Origin: Pseudomonas guariconensis
Lineage (GTDB): Bacteria; Pseudomonadota; Gammaproteobacteria; Pseudomonadales; Pseudomonadaceae
NCBI RefSeq assembly: GCF_900102675.1
Contig: NZ_FMYX01000011.1
Span: 1 to 64,000 of the forward strand
Length of the DNA: 64,000 nucleotides
Reading direction: 5' to 3'
Shown here one piece after another: positions 52,772 to 62,028 of the stretch. The translations under genes were made by a program, and so were the position numbers. The notes beneath the pieces are model-generated. The model did not search any database. It was not told the origin of the DNA and saw only the letters and a program-made list of their open reading frames with translations. Positions within the stretch are counted from its first letter, which is position 1. Every line of letters starts with the position of its first letter.

Positions 52772-53806
52772 TCAGTTGTGGGCGTGCAGCGCCTCGTTCA
52801 GCTCGATGGCCGACTTGTGGGTCTTGCACTCCACCGCGCCGTTGAGCGAGTTGCGACGGAACAGCAGGTCGGTCTGGCCGGCCAGGTCGCGCGCCTTGAC
52901 TACCTTGACCAGTTGGTTGTTCTCGTCCAGCAGGTTCACTTTGGTACCGGCAGTGATGTACAGACCAGCTTCCACGGTGTTGCGGTCGCCCAGCGGGATA
53001 CCGATACCGGCATTGGCGCCGATCAGGCAACCTTCGCCGACTTTGATGACAATGTTGCCGCCGCCGGACAGGGTACCCATGGTCGAGCAGCCGCCGCCCA
53101 GGTCCGAGCCCTTGCCGACGAACACGCCTGCGGAGACGCGGCCTTCGATCATGCCTGGGCCTTCGGTGCCAGCGTTAAAGTTGACGAAGCCTTCGTGCAT
53201 GATGGTGGTGCCTTCGCCGATGTAGGCGCCCAGGCGTACACGGGCGGTGTCGGCGATACGCACGCCAGCTGGAACCACGTAGTCGGTCATCTTCGGGAAC
53301 TTGTCCACCGAGAACACTTCCAGCAGCTCGCCTTTGAGGCGCGCTTCCAGTTGCAATTCGGCCAGCTCGCTCAGGTCGACCGCGCCCTGGTTGGTCCAGG
53401 CGACGTTCGGCAGCAGCGGGAAGATACCGGCCAGGCTCACGCCGTGTGGCTTGACCAGGCGGTGCGAAAGCAGGTGCAGCTTCAGGTACGCCTCTGGCGT
53501 GGAGGTCAGGGCGCCGTCTTCAGCCAGCACGGTGGCGACCAGCGGCTTATGGCTTTCGGCCAGGCGGGTCAGCAGTGCGGCCTGGGCGGCGTCCACGCCC
53601 TTGACGGCTTCAGCCAACTGGGCGGCCTGGGCGTTGCTGAAGGCAATGGCCTGGTTGCCGCCTTCGTAGCCGAGGATCGGCGCGATGGCTGCGACCAGCT
53701 CAGCGCTCGGGGCGAGGACAGGCTGAGCGTAGAAGACTTCCAGCCAGGTGCCCTGGCGGTTCTGGGTGCCGACACCGAAGGCCAGGCTGAACAGGGTAGT
53801 GGACAT
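52772..53806 (-). CDS. dapD: 2,3,4,5-tetrahydropyridine-2,6-dicarboxylate N-succinyltransferase
   Basis: Left-handed beta-helix acyltransferase of 344 residues using succinyl-CoA in lysine/DAP synthesis. It is the long Pseudomonas/actinobacterial-type DapD rather than the 274-residue E. coli form. Hexapeptide-type turns occur around VPAGVRIADTARVRLGAYIGEGTTI and GANAGIGIPLGDR; EGRVSAGVFVGKGSDLGGG contributes the active-site region. GAGG lies 7 bases before the ATG. A strong terminator follows. Confidence 0.94.
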   Translation of the reverse strand: MSTTLFSLAFGVGTQNRQGTWLEVFYAQPVLAPSAELVAAIAPILGYEGGNQAIAFSNAQAAQLAEAVKGVDAAQAALLTRLAESHKPLVATVLAEDGALTSTPEAYLKLHLLSHRLVKPHGVSLAGIFPLLPNVAWTNQGAVDLSELAELQLEARLKGELLEVFSVDKFPKMTDYVVPAGVRIADTARVRLGAYIGEGTTIMHEGFVNFNAGTEGPGMIEGRVSAGVFVGKGSDLGGGCSTMGTLSGGGNIVIKVGEGCLIGANAGIGIPLGDRNTVEAGLYITAGTKVNLLDENNQLVKVVKARDLAGQTDLLFRRNSLNGAVECKTHKSAIELNEALHAHN

Positions 53807-53847
53807 GCAATTACCTCATGCGAATAAGGGGTTGAAGCGAAGGCGGT

Positions 53848-54195
53848 TCAGGCCAGTGCCGCGGCGTACAGGTCGGGCTTGAAACCCACCAGGGTGCGGT
53901 TACCAAGATCGAGCACCGGGCGCTTGATCATCGAAGGCTGGGCCAGCATCAGGTCGACGGCCTTGGCCTGGTCGAGATCGGCCTTGCTGGCGTCGTCCAG
54001 CTTGCGGAAGGTGGTGCCGGCGCGATTTAGGATCACTTCCCAGCCGTGCTCCTCGCACCAGCGGTTCAGGCTGTCGCGGTCGATGCCCTGAGTCTTGTAG
54101 TCATGGAAGGCGTAGCTGACGGCGTTTTCGTCAAGCCAGGTACGGGCCTTCTTCATGGTGTCGCAGGCTTTGATGCCGTAGAGAGTGTAAGCCAT
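53848..54195 (-). CDS. ArsC/Spx-family protein (YffB-like)
   Basis: Thioredoxin-fold protein of 115 residues (118 if it starts at ATG 54204). TLYGIKACDTMKKARTWL holds one cysteine at the position of the ArsC active site, with no CxxC; KTQGID and NRAGTTFRKLD, KRPVLDL and LVGFKPD complete the YffB pattern. YffB proteins bind glutathione weakly in structural work; arsenate reduction is unlikely to be the main role. It is 41 bases upstream of dapD on the same strand, as is common in gammaproteobacteria. Confidence 0.88.
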   Translation of the reverse strand: MAYTLYGIKACDTMKKARTWLDENAVSYAFHDYKTQGIDRDSLNRWCEEHGWEVILNRAGTTFRKLDDASKADLDQAKAVDLMLAQPSMIKRPVLDLGNRTLVGFKPDLYAAALA

Positions 54196-54464
54196 TGAAT
54201 TCATCGGGGATCGTTGGCTTCCCCAATCCTCCCCATGTTCTCCCGAAAGTCAGTCGCCGGATTATGCGGCATCGTTCCATTGAGCGCCACGGCTGTGGTC
54301 GCGCAGGGTTGTCGCATCGAGAGGAGTAGCATTGTGTTACATATTGGCAGGGCAGCTGCGACTATCGTGCAGCGGCTCTAGGTAGCGGAGCACCGCTAAC
54401 ATATTGTTTCAAAGGCTATCTCGCCTGCGCTGTCGTTTGTCCGTTCAAAGAGGAAGCTTTGCCG

Positions 54465-56111
54465 ATGCAGTCAGCCTATACCGTCCTAATCCTGCTGATG
54501 CTGGTGAGCTTGTCGAAACTGGTGGGGCGGGTGATTCCGCTGCCGCTTCCGCTGGTGCAGATCGGCGCCGGCGCTTTGCTGGCCTGGCCGACCCTCGGGC
54601 TGCACGTTGCGCTGGATCCGGAGTTGTTCCTGTTCCTGTTCCTGCCGCCCTTGCTGTTCGCCGATGGCTGGCGCATGCCCAAGCGTGAGCTTTGGCGCAT
54701 CCGTGGTCCGGTGGTGGCGCTGGCAGTGGGCCTGGTGCTGTTCACCGTGGTCGGTGCGGGTTACTTCATCCACTGGCTGCTGCCCAGCATTCCCCTGCCG
54801 GTGGCGTTCGCCTTGGCGGCGGTGCTGTCGCCTACCGATGCGGTGGCGGTGTCGGCCATCACCCAGGACCGCCTGCCCACGCCGTTGATGCACATGCTCC
54901 AGGGGGAGGCGCTGATGAACGACGCCTCGGGCCTGGTGACCTTCAAGTTTGCCCTCGTCGCAGCTATCACTGGCGTGTTTTCCTTGGCCGATGCCAGCCT
55001 CACGTTCGTGCTGGTCGCTCTGGGTGGGCTGGGCGTGGGGGTGGTATTGAGCTGGCTGGTCGGGCGCCTGCGTATGTGGATGATCGCCCGGGGCTGGGAT
55101 GACCCAGCGACCCATGTGGTGTTCATGCTGCTGCTGCCGTTCGCCGCTTATGTGCTGGCCGAGCGCCTGGGAGTGTCGGGCATCCTGTCGGCGGTGGCGG
55201 CGGGCATGATGCAGAGCTGGCTCGACCTGTTACCGCGCCAGACCAGCACACGTCTGCTTAACCGCAGCGTCTGGTCCCTGCTGGAGTTTGCCTTCAATGG
55301 CCTGATCTTCCTGTTGCTCGGGTTGCAGTTGCCGGACATCGTCAAGGCCGTGGTCACCGACGAAGCCACGGTGTGGCCGACCCTGGCTTGGCGCTGCCTG
55401 GACGTGGTCGCCATTTTCGCGGCGTTGATCCTGTTGCGTTTTGTCTGGGTGCAGAGCATCTGGCGCGCCATTGGGGTCGTGCGGCGCTGGCGCGGCAAGC
55501 CTGAACTGGTGCTGCTGCCGACGGCTCGCTCCTGCTGGTTGCTGACCTTGGGCGGGGTGCGCGGCGCCGTGACCCTGGCCGGTGTGATGTCGATACCTTT
55601 GCTGATGGGGGCCGGCAAGGCCTTCCCCGAGCGCGACCTGCTCATCTTCATTGCCGCTGGGGTGATCCTGCTGTCACTGATTTGCGCGGTGATCACCTTG
55701 CCGATCCTGCTGCGCGGCGTTACCCGCAGCCCGGATGATCGCTTGCGCCAGGAAGTCCAAGAGGCTTGGCGACGCACGGCAGAAGCGGCGATCCACGCGC
55801 TGGAGGCGGAAGAAGTGATTGATGCCAACGCCGCTCAGGATGCAACCCAAGCCACCATGGCCACCGAGTTGAAGGCGCGTCTGATGGCCGAATACCGTGA
55901 TGAGCTGGACAGCTACAACGACTCGGCAGAGGCCCGGGCCCTGGCCGAGCAGATGGACCTGTTGGAACGTCGCCTGCGTCTACGTGCGCTGCGCGCCCAG
56001 CGGCTTGAACTGTACAACCTGCATCGCCAGCACTTGGTGGGCGATGAAGTGGTGCGCCAGGTGTTGGGCGAGCTAGACCTCAGCGAGGCGAACCTGGGCC
56101 AAGTGCGCTGA
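54465..56111 (+). CDS. Na+/H+ antiporter (CPA1/NhaP-type)
   Basis: Inner-membrane cation/proton exchanger of 548 residues, about 12 membrane helices (residues 5-430) and a cytoplasmic, charged helical tail (about 440-548). The CPA1 signature includes FLFLPPLLFADGWRM, SPTDAVAVSAI and GEALMNDASGLVTF with the ND transport pair. GAGGAAG stands about 8 bases before ATG 54465; a TTG at 54459 is too close to it. Its 3' end meets the metzincin gene with a 5-base gap. Ion specificity cannot be read from sequence. Confidence 0.9.
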   Translation: MQSAYTVLILLMLVSLSKLVGRVIPLPLPLVQIGAGALLAWPTLGLHVALDPELFLFLFLPPLLFADGWRMPKRELWRIRGPVVALAVGLVLFTVVGAGYFIHWLLPSIPLPVAFALAAVLSPTDAVAVSAITQDRLPTPLMHMLQGEALMNDASGLVTFKFALVAAITGVFSLADASLTFVLVALGGLGVGVVLSWLVGRLRMWMIARGWDDPATHVVFMLLLPFAAYVLAERLGVSGILSAVAAGMMQSWLDLLPRQTSTRLLNRSVWSLLEFAFNGLIFLLLGLQLPDIVKAVVTDEATVWPTLAWRCLDVVAIFAALILLRFVWVQSIWRAIGVVRRWRGKPELVLLPTARSCWLLTLGGVRGAVTLAGVMSIPLLMGAGKAFPERDLLIFIAAGVILLSLICAVITLPILLRGVTRSPDDRLRQEVQEAWRRTAEAAIHALEAEEVIDANAAQDATQATMATELKARLMAEYRDELDSYNDSAEARALAEQMDLLERRLRLRALRAQRLELYNLHRQHLVGDEVVRQVLGELDLSEANLGQVR

Positions 56112-56116
56112 GGACA

Positions 56117-56857
56117 TCAGTCATGGGGATAGGCCAGGCGCATGAATGCCAGGTCTTTTCCGCTCAGCTGACTGTTCAGCCCAACTTCCCAGTCCCCCAA
56201 GGTGTAGGCCTGGGGAACTGGGTAGTGCATGACTGAGCCGGGGTCGTAGTCGGTCTTTACCAGGCCGACGTCGTCACGTGTGCCGATCATTTCCTCCATG
56301 ACGTGCTGGTGCGTCCAGCCGGGCATCGCGGTGACGCTTTTCAGCACTTCGGGCAGGTTCCAGGGAATGTTTGCGCCAGGGTGCTGATGTTCGTGCTCCG
56401 CGCCCAGGGCGTGGCCGAATTCATGCAGCACGACGTGTTCGAAACTTGCCTGCGCCGGTACAACGTTCAGGTTCATGGTTTCGCCCCTGGTTGTCAGCGC
56501 GTCTGTGCCCACGAGCGATTCGTTGTGTATCAGCGATGGGTGGGCACGTACACGGATCTGTGCACGTGGGTCGTCATCCAGCGCAAGGTCGAGCGAGAGG
56601 TTGGCGTCGGATTCGTCCAGCCATTGGCTGGCCAGGTCGAAGATATCGGTTTTCAGGCGCCGGTCAGTCGAGCCTAGGAACGAGACCCAAAGGGTACGGC
56701 CCGGACGCCAGAGCTTGCCATGCACGCCAAGGGCGCGTTTACGGCGGTTGGCCAACGGTGCATTGCCAGCGTTGCGAGGGTTTTCGGCGATCGCCAGGGC
56801 ATGTGCTTGGCGCATGTCCAGAGGTGCGCGCCGACGAGGAAAGATCAATGAGGTCAA
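56117..56857 (-). CDS. Metzincin-type zinc metalloprotease, no signal peptide
   Basis: Protein of 246 residues with the complete metzincin zinc site HExxHxxGxxH at His145, Glu146, His149, Gly152 and His155 in VVLHEFGHALGAEHEH, and a Met-turn in SVMHYP (Met210, Tyr212), as in astacin/M12A or M10-like proteases. The N-terminal 50 residues are basic with no export signal or propeptide cysteine, so it is either cytoplasmic or leaves by a non-classical path. The likely start is TTG 56857 (GGAG 9 bases ahead); ATG 56815 is an alternative. It stands between the antiporter gene and dapC and looks like an accessory insertion. Confidence 0.85.
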   Translation of the reverse strand: MTSLIFPRRRAPLDMRQAHALAIAENPRNAGNAPLANRRKRALGVHGKLWRPGRTLWVSFLGSTDRRLKTDIFDLASQWLDESDANLSLDLALDDDPRAQIRVRAHPSLIHNESLVGTDALTTRGETMNLNVVPAQASFEHVVLHEFGHALGAEHEHQHPGANIPWNLPEVLKSVTAMPGWTHQHVMEEMIGTRDDVGLVKTDYDPGSVMHYPVPQAYTLGDWEVGLNSQLSGKDLAFMRLAYPHD

Positions 56858-56961
56858 GGGAAAAGCTCCGCTAGGTCAAAGATGCAGAGCTTTTCCTGTT
56901 GCCGGTGGCTATGTGCGGTACTTATTGCTCACCGACAGTTCGCTGCCCGACCCGCCGCCTC

Positions 56962-58155
56962 TCAGCGAGTCAGGAAGGCGCGAATCCGTTCTGCCGCCTC
57001 GATGCACTCGGCCAACGGTGCGACCAGCGCCATGCGCACGCGGCCAGCGCCAGGGTTGACCCCGTCCACCTCACGAGACAGATAGGAGCCTGGCACCACA
57101 GTCACATGCTCGGCTTCGAACAGGTCGCGGGTGAAGTCGGCATCGCAGCCGGGCACCTTGGCCCACAGGTAGAAGCTGCCGTCGGGACGCTGAACGTCCA
57201 TCACCGGCTGGAGAATGTCCAGCACCGCGTCGTACTTGGCCCGGTACTGGTCGCGGTTCTCGCGCACGTGGGCTTCGTCCTGCCAGGCCGCCACGCTCGC
57301 CAGTTGGGTCTGCACCGGCATGGCACAGCCGTGGTAGGTGCGATAGAGCAGGAATGGCTTGATGATCTTGGCATCGCCCGCCACGAAACCGGAGCGCAGG
57401 CCCGGCAGGTTGGAGCGTTTGGACAGGCTGTGGAACACCACGCAGCGGGCGAAGTCGCTGCGGCCCAGCTCGGCACAGGCGCTGAGCAGACCGGGTGGCG
57501 GCGCCTCTTCGTCGAAGTACAGCTCGCTGTAGCACTCGTCCGCGGCAATCACGAAGTCATGCTCGTCGGCCAAGGCAATCAGCTTTTTCAGGGTCTCCAT
57601 TGGCACCAGGGCGCCGGTGGGATTGCCGGGCGAGCACAGGAAGAGGATTTGGCAACGCTTCCAGACCTCGACCGGCACAGCGTCGAAGTCAGGGTTGAAA
57701 CCGTTGCTTTCCAGGCATGGCAGGTAATGCGGCGTAGCGCCCGCCAGCAGGGCCGCGCCTTCGTAGATCTGGTAGAACGGGTTGGGGCTGACCACCAGGC
57801 CGTCATCGGCGCGGTTGACCACGGCTTGGGTGAAGGCGAACAACGCCTCGCGAGTACCATTGACCGGCAGGATATGACGGTCGGCATCGAGCCAGCCGGC
57901 CGGTACACCGAAGCGTCGCTCGCACCACTGGCCGATGGCCTGGCGCAGGGCTGGCAGGCCGATCGTACTTGGATACACCGCCAGCTTGTCGAGGTTGTCG
58001 GCCATGGCCTGGGCGACGAACGCCGGCGATTCGTGCTTCGGCTCGCCGATCGACAGGGCGATGGCACGCTTGTCCGCCGCAGGCTTCACGCTGCCCAGCA
58101 GGGCGCGGAGTTTTTCGAACGGGTAGGGCTGAAGCTGGGTCAGGGCATGGTTCAT
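56962..58155 (-). CDS. dapC: Succinyldiaminopimelate transaminase
   Basis: PLP aminotransferase (class I fold) of 397 residues converting N-succinyl-2-amino-6-ketopimelate to N-succinyl-LL-DAP. NPFYQIYEGAA, LCSPGNPTGA, AADECYSELYFDE and the PLP lysine in HSLSKRSNLPGLRSG are visible. It follows glnD with a 27-base gap, and the pair is a frequent neighbourhood in pseudomonads. The ribosome site at ATG 58155 is weak, perhaps coupled to glnD. Confidence 0.93.
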   Translation of the reverse strand: MNHALTQLQPYPFEKLRALLGSVKPAADKRAIALSIGEPKHESPAFVAQAMADNLDKLAVYPSTIGLPALRQAIGQWCERRFGVPAGWLDADRHILPVNGTREALFAFTQAVVNRADDGLVVSPNPFYQIYEGAALLAGATPHYLPCLESNGFNPDFDAVPVEVWKRCQILFLCSPGNPTGALVPMETLKKLIALADEHDFVIAADECYSELYFDEEAPPPGLLSACAELGRSDFARCVVFHSLSKRSNLPGLRSGFVAGDAKIIKPFLLYRTYHGCAMPVQTQLASVAAWQDEAHVRENRDQYRAKYDAVLDILQPVMDVQRPDGSFYLWAKVPGCDADFTRDLFEAEHVTVVPGSYLSREVDGVNPGAGRVRMALVAPLAECIEAAERIRAFLTR

Positions 58156-58182
58156 CGGCGCAAGGTCTCGTCAATCTAATCG

Positions 58183-60885
58183 TTAAAAGGTCACGCGGGT
58201 CGGGCTGGCGTCGCTGGCTTGGCCAGCCTGCAACTGCTTGATGATGGCCTCCTGCAGACGAAGGCACAGTTGCGGGTCGGACAGCGGCTGGTTGTCGGCA
58301 TCGGTAATGAAGAACACGTCTTCCACGCGTTCGCCCAGTGTGGCGATCTTGGCGTTCTGCAGCGACAGGTCGAACTCCAGGAAGATCCTGCCGACCCTGG
58401 CCAGCAGGCCAGGTCGATCGGGCGCGGTGATCTCGAGGATGGTCACCGGCCGCTGGGCGTCATTGTGGATGGTCACCTGGGGAGCGAAGGTGAAGTGCTT
58501 GAGTTGTCGTGGCACCCGACGCTGGATGATGGTCGGGTAGTCCTCAGGGTTGCGCAGGGCTTCGGTCAGGCCATCGCGGATCTGCTTGACCCGCTGCGGG
58601 TTGTCGCCGATCGAGCCGCCGTCGTTGTCCAGGACGATATAGGTATCGAGGGTGAACTGGCTGCTGGAGGTGATGATCCGCGCATCGTGAATGTTCAAGT
58701 TGAGCTGGGACATCGCGGCTACGGTCACGGCGAAGAAGTCGTGCTGGTCCGGCGCATAGATGAAGATTTGCGTGCCGCCTTCGAACTCGCGCTGGGTGGT
58801 TTCCTTGATCAGTACCAGGGGGCCGCCATCGGCTGGCTGCTGGAGGATCGCGTCGCTGTGCCAGGCGACGTCTGCGGCGGTGTGGCGCAGGAAGTAGTCG
58901 TCGCCCAACTGAGCCCAGAGCTGCTCCACGTCGTCCGGGTCGGTGCCTTCGCGGACCAGGATATCCAACGCCGCGGTCTGCGTCTGGCGGATCTGCTCCT
59001 CGCGGTCCAGCGGGTTTTCCAGGCCCCGGCGCAGGGCGCGCTTGGTCTCGGTGTAGAGCTGGCGCAGCAGGCTGGCGCGCCAGGAGTTCCACAGGCTGGG
59101 GTTGGTGGCGTTGATATCGGCCACGGTCAGTACGTAGAGGTAATCCAGGCGCGTCTCGTCGCCCACCAGCAGGGCGAAGTCGTTGATCACCTGCGGGTCC
59201 GAGAGGTCCTTGCGCTGGGCGGTGGTGGACATCACCAGGTGCTGCTGCACCAGCCAGACGATCAGTTTGCTGTCCCACGCCGGCAATTGGTGGCGCTTGC
59301 AGAACGCCTGGGCATCTACCGCGCCCAGCTCTGAATGGTCGCCCTGGCGTCCCTTGCCGATGTCGTGATACAGGCCGGCGAGGTAGATCAGCTCGGGTTT
59401 GGGCAGGCGGCCCATGAGCTTGCTGGCCAGCGGGAATTTCTCCGACACCGGGGTGTACTGGAGTTTGCGCAAGTGCTTGATCAGGTTGAGGGTATGGGCA
59501 TCGACTGTATAGATGTGGAACAGGTCGTGCTGCATCTGCCCGACGATCAGGCCGAATTCCGGCAGGTAGCGGCCCAGAATGCCGTAGCGGTTCATGCGCC
59601 GCAGGTTGCGATGGATGCCGATTTCGCACTTGAACAGCTCGATGAACAGGCTGGTGTTGCGGATATCGTTGCGGAACTTGTCATTGATCAGGTGACGGTG
59701 TTCGCGCAACTGGCGCACGGTGTCGGCGCGCACGCCCTTGATCTCCGGGTGCTGTGCCATCAGCACGAAGATCTCCAGCATGGCGAACGGCGTGCGTTTG
59801 AACACGTTCGGGTTGACCGCTTCGATGTAGCCATCGTGCAGGCGGAAGCGAGCATTGAGCGGCTGGGTGGTGCCGCTGTCTTCGTCAGCGAGGATGACTT
59901 CCTCGAAGTGCTGGATGATGAGGTCGCACAGCTGGCTGATGCTCATCACCACCCGGTAGTACTGCTGCATGAACTGTTCGATGGCCCGCTTGGGGTTCTC
60001 GTCGCTGTAACCGAGCAGAGCGGCGACGCTGCGCTGATGGTCGAACAGCAGGCGGTCCTCGGCGCGCCCTGCAAGCATGTGCAGGGCATAGCGCACGCGC
60101 CACAGGAACGCCTGGGACGAAGCCAGCAGCTCGTTCTCGCTTTCCAGCAGGAAATCTTCGCCGGCCAGGGCATGAAGGTTCAGGGTGCCGTACTGGCGGC
60201 GGGCCACCCAGAGGACGGTCTGGATGTCGCGCAGACCGCCCGGAGAGCCTTTGACGTTGGGCTCGAGGTTGTATTCGGTGTCGTTGTACTTGTGGTGACG
60301 GGCCTTGAGTTCGGCGCGCTTGGCCAGGAAGAACTCCTTGCTCGGCCACATGTGCTCGGTGCTGGTTACATCCAGCATGCGCTGGCGCAGGGCTTCAGGG
60401 CCGGCGATGGTGCGGCTTTCCATCAGGTTGGTGATGACCGTCAGGTCGGCGCGGGCCTGTTCGGCGCATTCATCGACCGTCCGTACGCTCTGGCCGACCT
60501 CCAACCCGATGTCCCAGAGCAGCGTCAGGAAGCGCTCGATGGCGTCGCGGTACTGCTCATGCTCGGCGCTGTCGAGCAGGATCAGCAGGTCGATGTCCGA
60601 CCAGGGGTGCAGCTCGCCACGGCCGTAGCCGCCGACGGCCACCAGGGCGATGCCGGCCTGGTCGCGCCAGTCGAACTGGTTCCAGGCCTGTTGCAGGATG
60701 TTGTCGACGAACCAGGCGCGCGCCTCGATGAGAGGGCGGATCTCGCAGCCTTCCCGAAAGCGCCGGTCGAGCACCGTGCCCGCCTGGCGGATGGCCTTCT
60801 TGAAGGCAGCGATGGGGCTAGCCTTGAGGGCCAGTTCCGCCTGGAACTGGCCGCGGTCGAACAGCTCGGGATCCACCTGGGTCAT
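58183..60885 (-). CDS. glnD: Bifunctional uridylyltransferase/uridylyl-removing enzyme GlnD
   Basis: Nitrogen sensor of 900 residues that uridylylates PII (GlnB/GlnK) at low glutamine and removes UMP when glutamine is high. The nucleotidyltransferase domain has GGYGRGELHPWSDIDLLIL (about 90-110), the HD domain LAGLYHDIGKGRQGDHSELG (about 455-475), and two ACT domains close the protein (FIYAPDQHDFFAVTVAAMSQL and EITAPDRPGLLARVGRI). The start at 60885 begins MTQVDPELF; the open frame upstream lies over the map gene end. Confidence 0.95.
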   Translation of the reverse strand: MTQVDPELFDRGQFQAELALKASPIAAFKKAIRQAGTVLDRRFREGCEIRPLIEARAWFVDNILQQAWNQFDWRDQAGIALVAVGGYGRGELHPWSDIDLLILLDSAEHEQYRDAIERFLTLLWDIGLEVGQSVRTVDECAEQARADLTVITNLMESRTIAGPEALRQRMLDVTSTEHMWPSKEFFLAKRAELKARHHKYNDTEYNLEPNVKGSPGGLRDIQTVLWVARRQYGTLNLHALAGEDFLLESENELLASSQAFLWRVRYALHMLAGRAEDRLLFDHQRSVAALLGYSDENPKRAIEQFMQQYYRVVMSISQLCDLIIQHFEEVILADEDSGTTQPLNARFRLHDGYIEAVNPNVFKRTPFAMLEIFVLMAQHPEIKGVRADTVRQLREHRHLINDKFRNDIRNTSLFIELFKCEIGIHRNLRRMNRYGILGRYLPEFGLIVGQMQHDLFHIYTVDAHTLNLIKHLRKLQYTPVSEKFPLASKLMGRLPKPELIYLAGLYHDIGKGRQGDHSELGAVDAQAFCKRHQLPAWDSKLIVWLVQQHLVMSTTAQRKDLSDPQVINDFALLVGDETRLDYLYVLTVADINATNPSLWNSWRASLLRQLYTETKRALRRGLENPLDREEQIRQTQTAALDILVREGTDPDDVEQLWAQLGDDYFLRHTAADVAWHSDAILQQPADGGPLVLIKETTQREFEGGTQIFIYAPDQHDFFAVTVAAMSQLNLNIHDARIITSSSQFTLDTYIVLDNDGGSIGDNPQRVKQIRDGLTEALRNPEDYPTIIQRRVPRQLKHFTFAPQVTIHNDAQRPVTILEITAPDRPGLLARVGRIFLEFDLSLQNAKIATLGERVEDVFFITDADNQPLSDPQLCLRLQEAIIKQLQAGQASDASPTRVTF

Positions 60886-60914
60886 CGAGTCGCGTTCCTG
60901 TGTGATTGGCCCCG

Positions 60915-61697
60915 TCAGGCCGAGGTGCGCGGGAGGGTGTCGTCCTTGCGCAGGGTGAAGATCTCGTAGCCGGTAGCGGTCACCAGAATGGTGTGTTCCC
61001 ACTGTGCCGAGAGCTTGCGGTCCTTGGTGATGGCGGTCCAGCCGTCGCCCAGTACCTTGGTGTCGGCCTTGCCCTGGTTGATCATCGGTTCGATGGTGAA
61101 GGTCATGCCTTCCTTGAGTTCCATGCCGGTGCCGGCGCGGCCGTAGTGCAGCACTTGCGGCTCTTCATGGAACACCTTGCCGATGCCATGACCGCAGAAC
61201 TCGCGGACCACGGAGAAGCCATTCTTCTCGGCGTGCTTCTGGATGACCTCGCCGATGTCGCCCAGGCGGCAACCCGGCTTGACCAGCTCGATGGCCTTGT
61301 ACATGCACTCCTGGGTCACCTTGGACAGACGCTCGGCCCACGGGGCGACGGTGCCGACATGGAACATACGGCTGGTATCGCCGTGGTAGCCATCCTTGAT
61401 CACGGTGACGTCGATGTTGATGGTGTCACCGTCCTTGAGCGGCTTCTCGTTGGGGATTCCGTGGCAGACGACGTGATTGATCGAGGTGCAGATCGACTTG
61501 GGGAAGCCTTTGTAGTTGAGCGGTGCCGGAATGGCCTGCTGGACATTGACGATGTAGTCGTGGCAGATGCGGTCCAGTTCTTCGGTGGTGACACCGGGCT
61601 TGACGTGTTCCTCGATCATCTCGAGGACTTCGGCGGCCAGGCGGCCGGCGATGCGCATCTTCTCGATGTCTTCTGCGGTCTTGATGGTGACGGTCAT
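60915..61697 (-). CDS. map: Methionine aminopeptidase type I
   Basis: Removes the initiator methionine from new proteins; 260 residues of the pita-bread fold. The two-metal site is in place: His in HGIPNEKPL, Asp in TINIDVTVIKDGYHGDTSRMF, His in EFCGHGIGKVFHEEPQ and Glu in TFTIEPMI. The ATG at 61697 begins MTVTIKTAEDIEKM. It is divergent from rpsB with a 331-base intergenic region that carries a REP-like word, the rpsB promoter and the rpsB leader; glnD follows 29 bases later. Confidence 0.96.
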   Translation of the reverse strand: MTVTIKTAEDIEKMRIAGRLAAEVLEMIEEHVKPGVTTEELDRICHDYIVNVQQAIPAPLNYKGFPKSICTSINHVVCHGIPNEKPLKDGDTINIDVTVIKDGYHGDTSRMFHVGTVAPWAERLSKVTQECMYKAIELVKPGCRLGDIGEVIQKHAEKNGFSVVREFCGHGIGKVFHEEPQVLHYGRAGTGMELKEGMTFTIEPMINQGKADTKVLGDGWTAITKDRKLSAQWEHTILVTATGYEIFTLRKDDTLPRTSA

Positions 61698-61781
61698 TAC
61701 GGGCTCTCTACGGCGCCGCGAGGGCGCGAACAAACGGGAAAGGCCATATTCTATCAGAGGGTGGCTTCAAACCTAGCATTG

Positions 61782-61797
61782 AGCTGCAAGCTGCAGC
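61782..61797. repeat. Short REP-like palindromic word
   Basis: AGCTGCAAGCTGCAGC in the map-rpsB gap repeats the GCTGCAAGCT unit seen at 44719-44728 and in the 40435-40530 repeat. Only one half of a pair is clear, so it is a solitary REP fragment. Confidence 0.5.
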
Positions 61798-61878
61798 CGT
61801 CTGCATGCGATTTGCTTTTGCTTGTCGCTTGTCGATTCGAACTGTTCTGACTGGGTTCCGTTCGCTCGCGGTCTGTGG

Positions 61879-61884
61879 TATAAA
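61879..61884 (+). promoter_or_regulatory. Candidate -10 box of rpsB-tsf
   Basis: TATAAA lies about 145 bases before the rpsB ATG in GGTATAAAATGCGCC. It is the best promoter-like word in the map-rpsB gap and would leave a leader of roughly 135 bases. Confidence 0.55.
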
Positions 61885-61891
61885 ATGCGCC

Positions 61892-62028
61892 GCTTTCGGG
61901 GGAGGTCCTCCGGAAGCTCAAACCCACACACGTGTCGACACGATGGCCTGGGTGCTCCGAGTCCGATGGGCTCGTGGGTTGGTCATTGGGATACGTGGAG
62001 GCCCAACCCGACTTATCAAGGAACTATC
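61892..62028 (+). promoter_or_regulatory. Structured rpsB 5' leader, possible S2 autoregulatory site
   Basis: GCTTTCGG (61892-61899) can pair with CCGGAAGC (61910-61917), and GGGTTGG (61976-61982) with CCAACCC (62003-62009), just upstream of AAGGA and the ATG. In E. coli the rpsB leader mediates feedback by S2 and is reported to be conserved in gammaproteobacteria; whether this leader has the same fold is inferred. Confidence 0.55.

Noticed and set aside
53848..54195. Arsenate reductase
   Set aside because: Only one active-site cysteine and the YffB pattern; no arsenic genes nearby.
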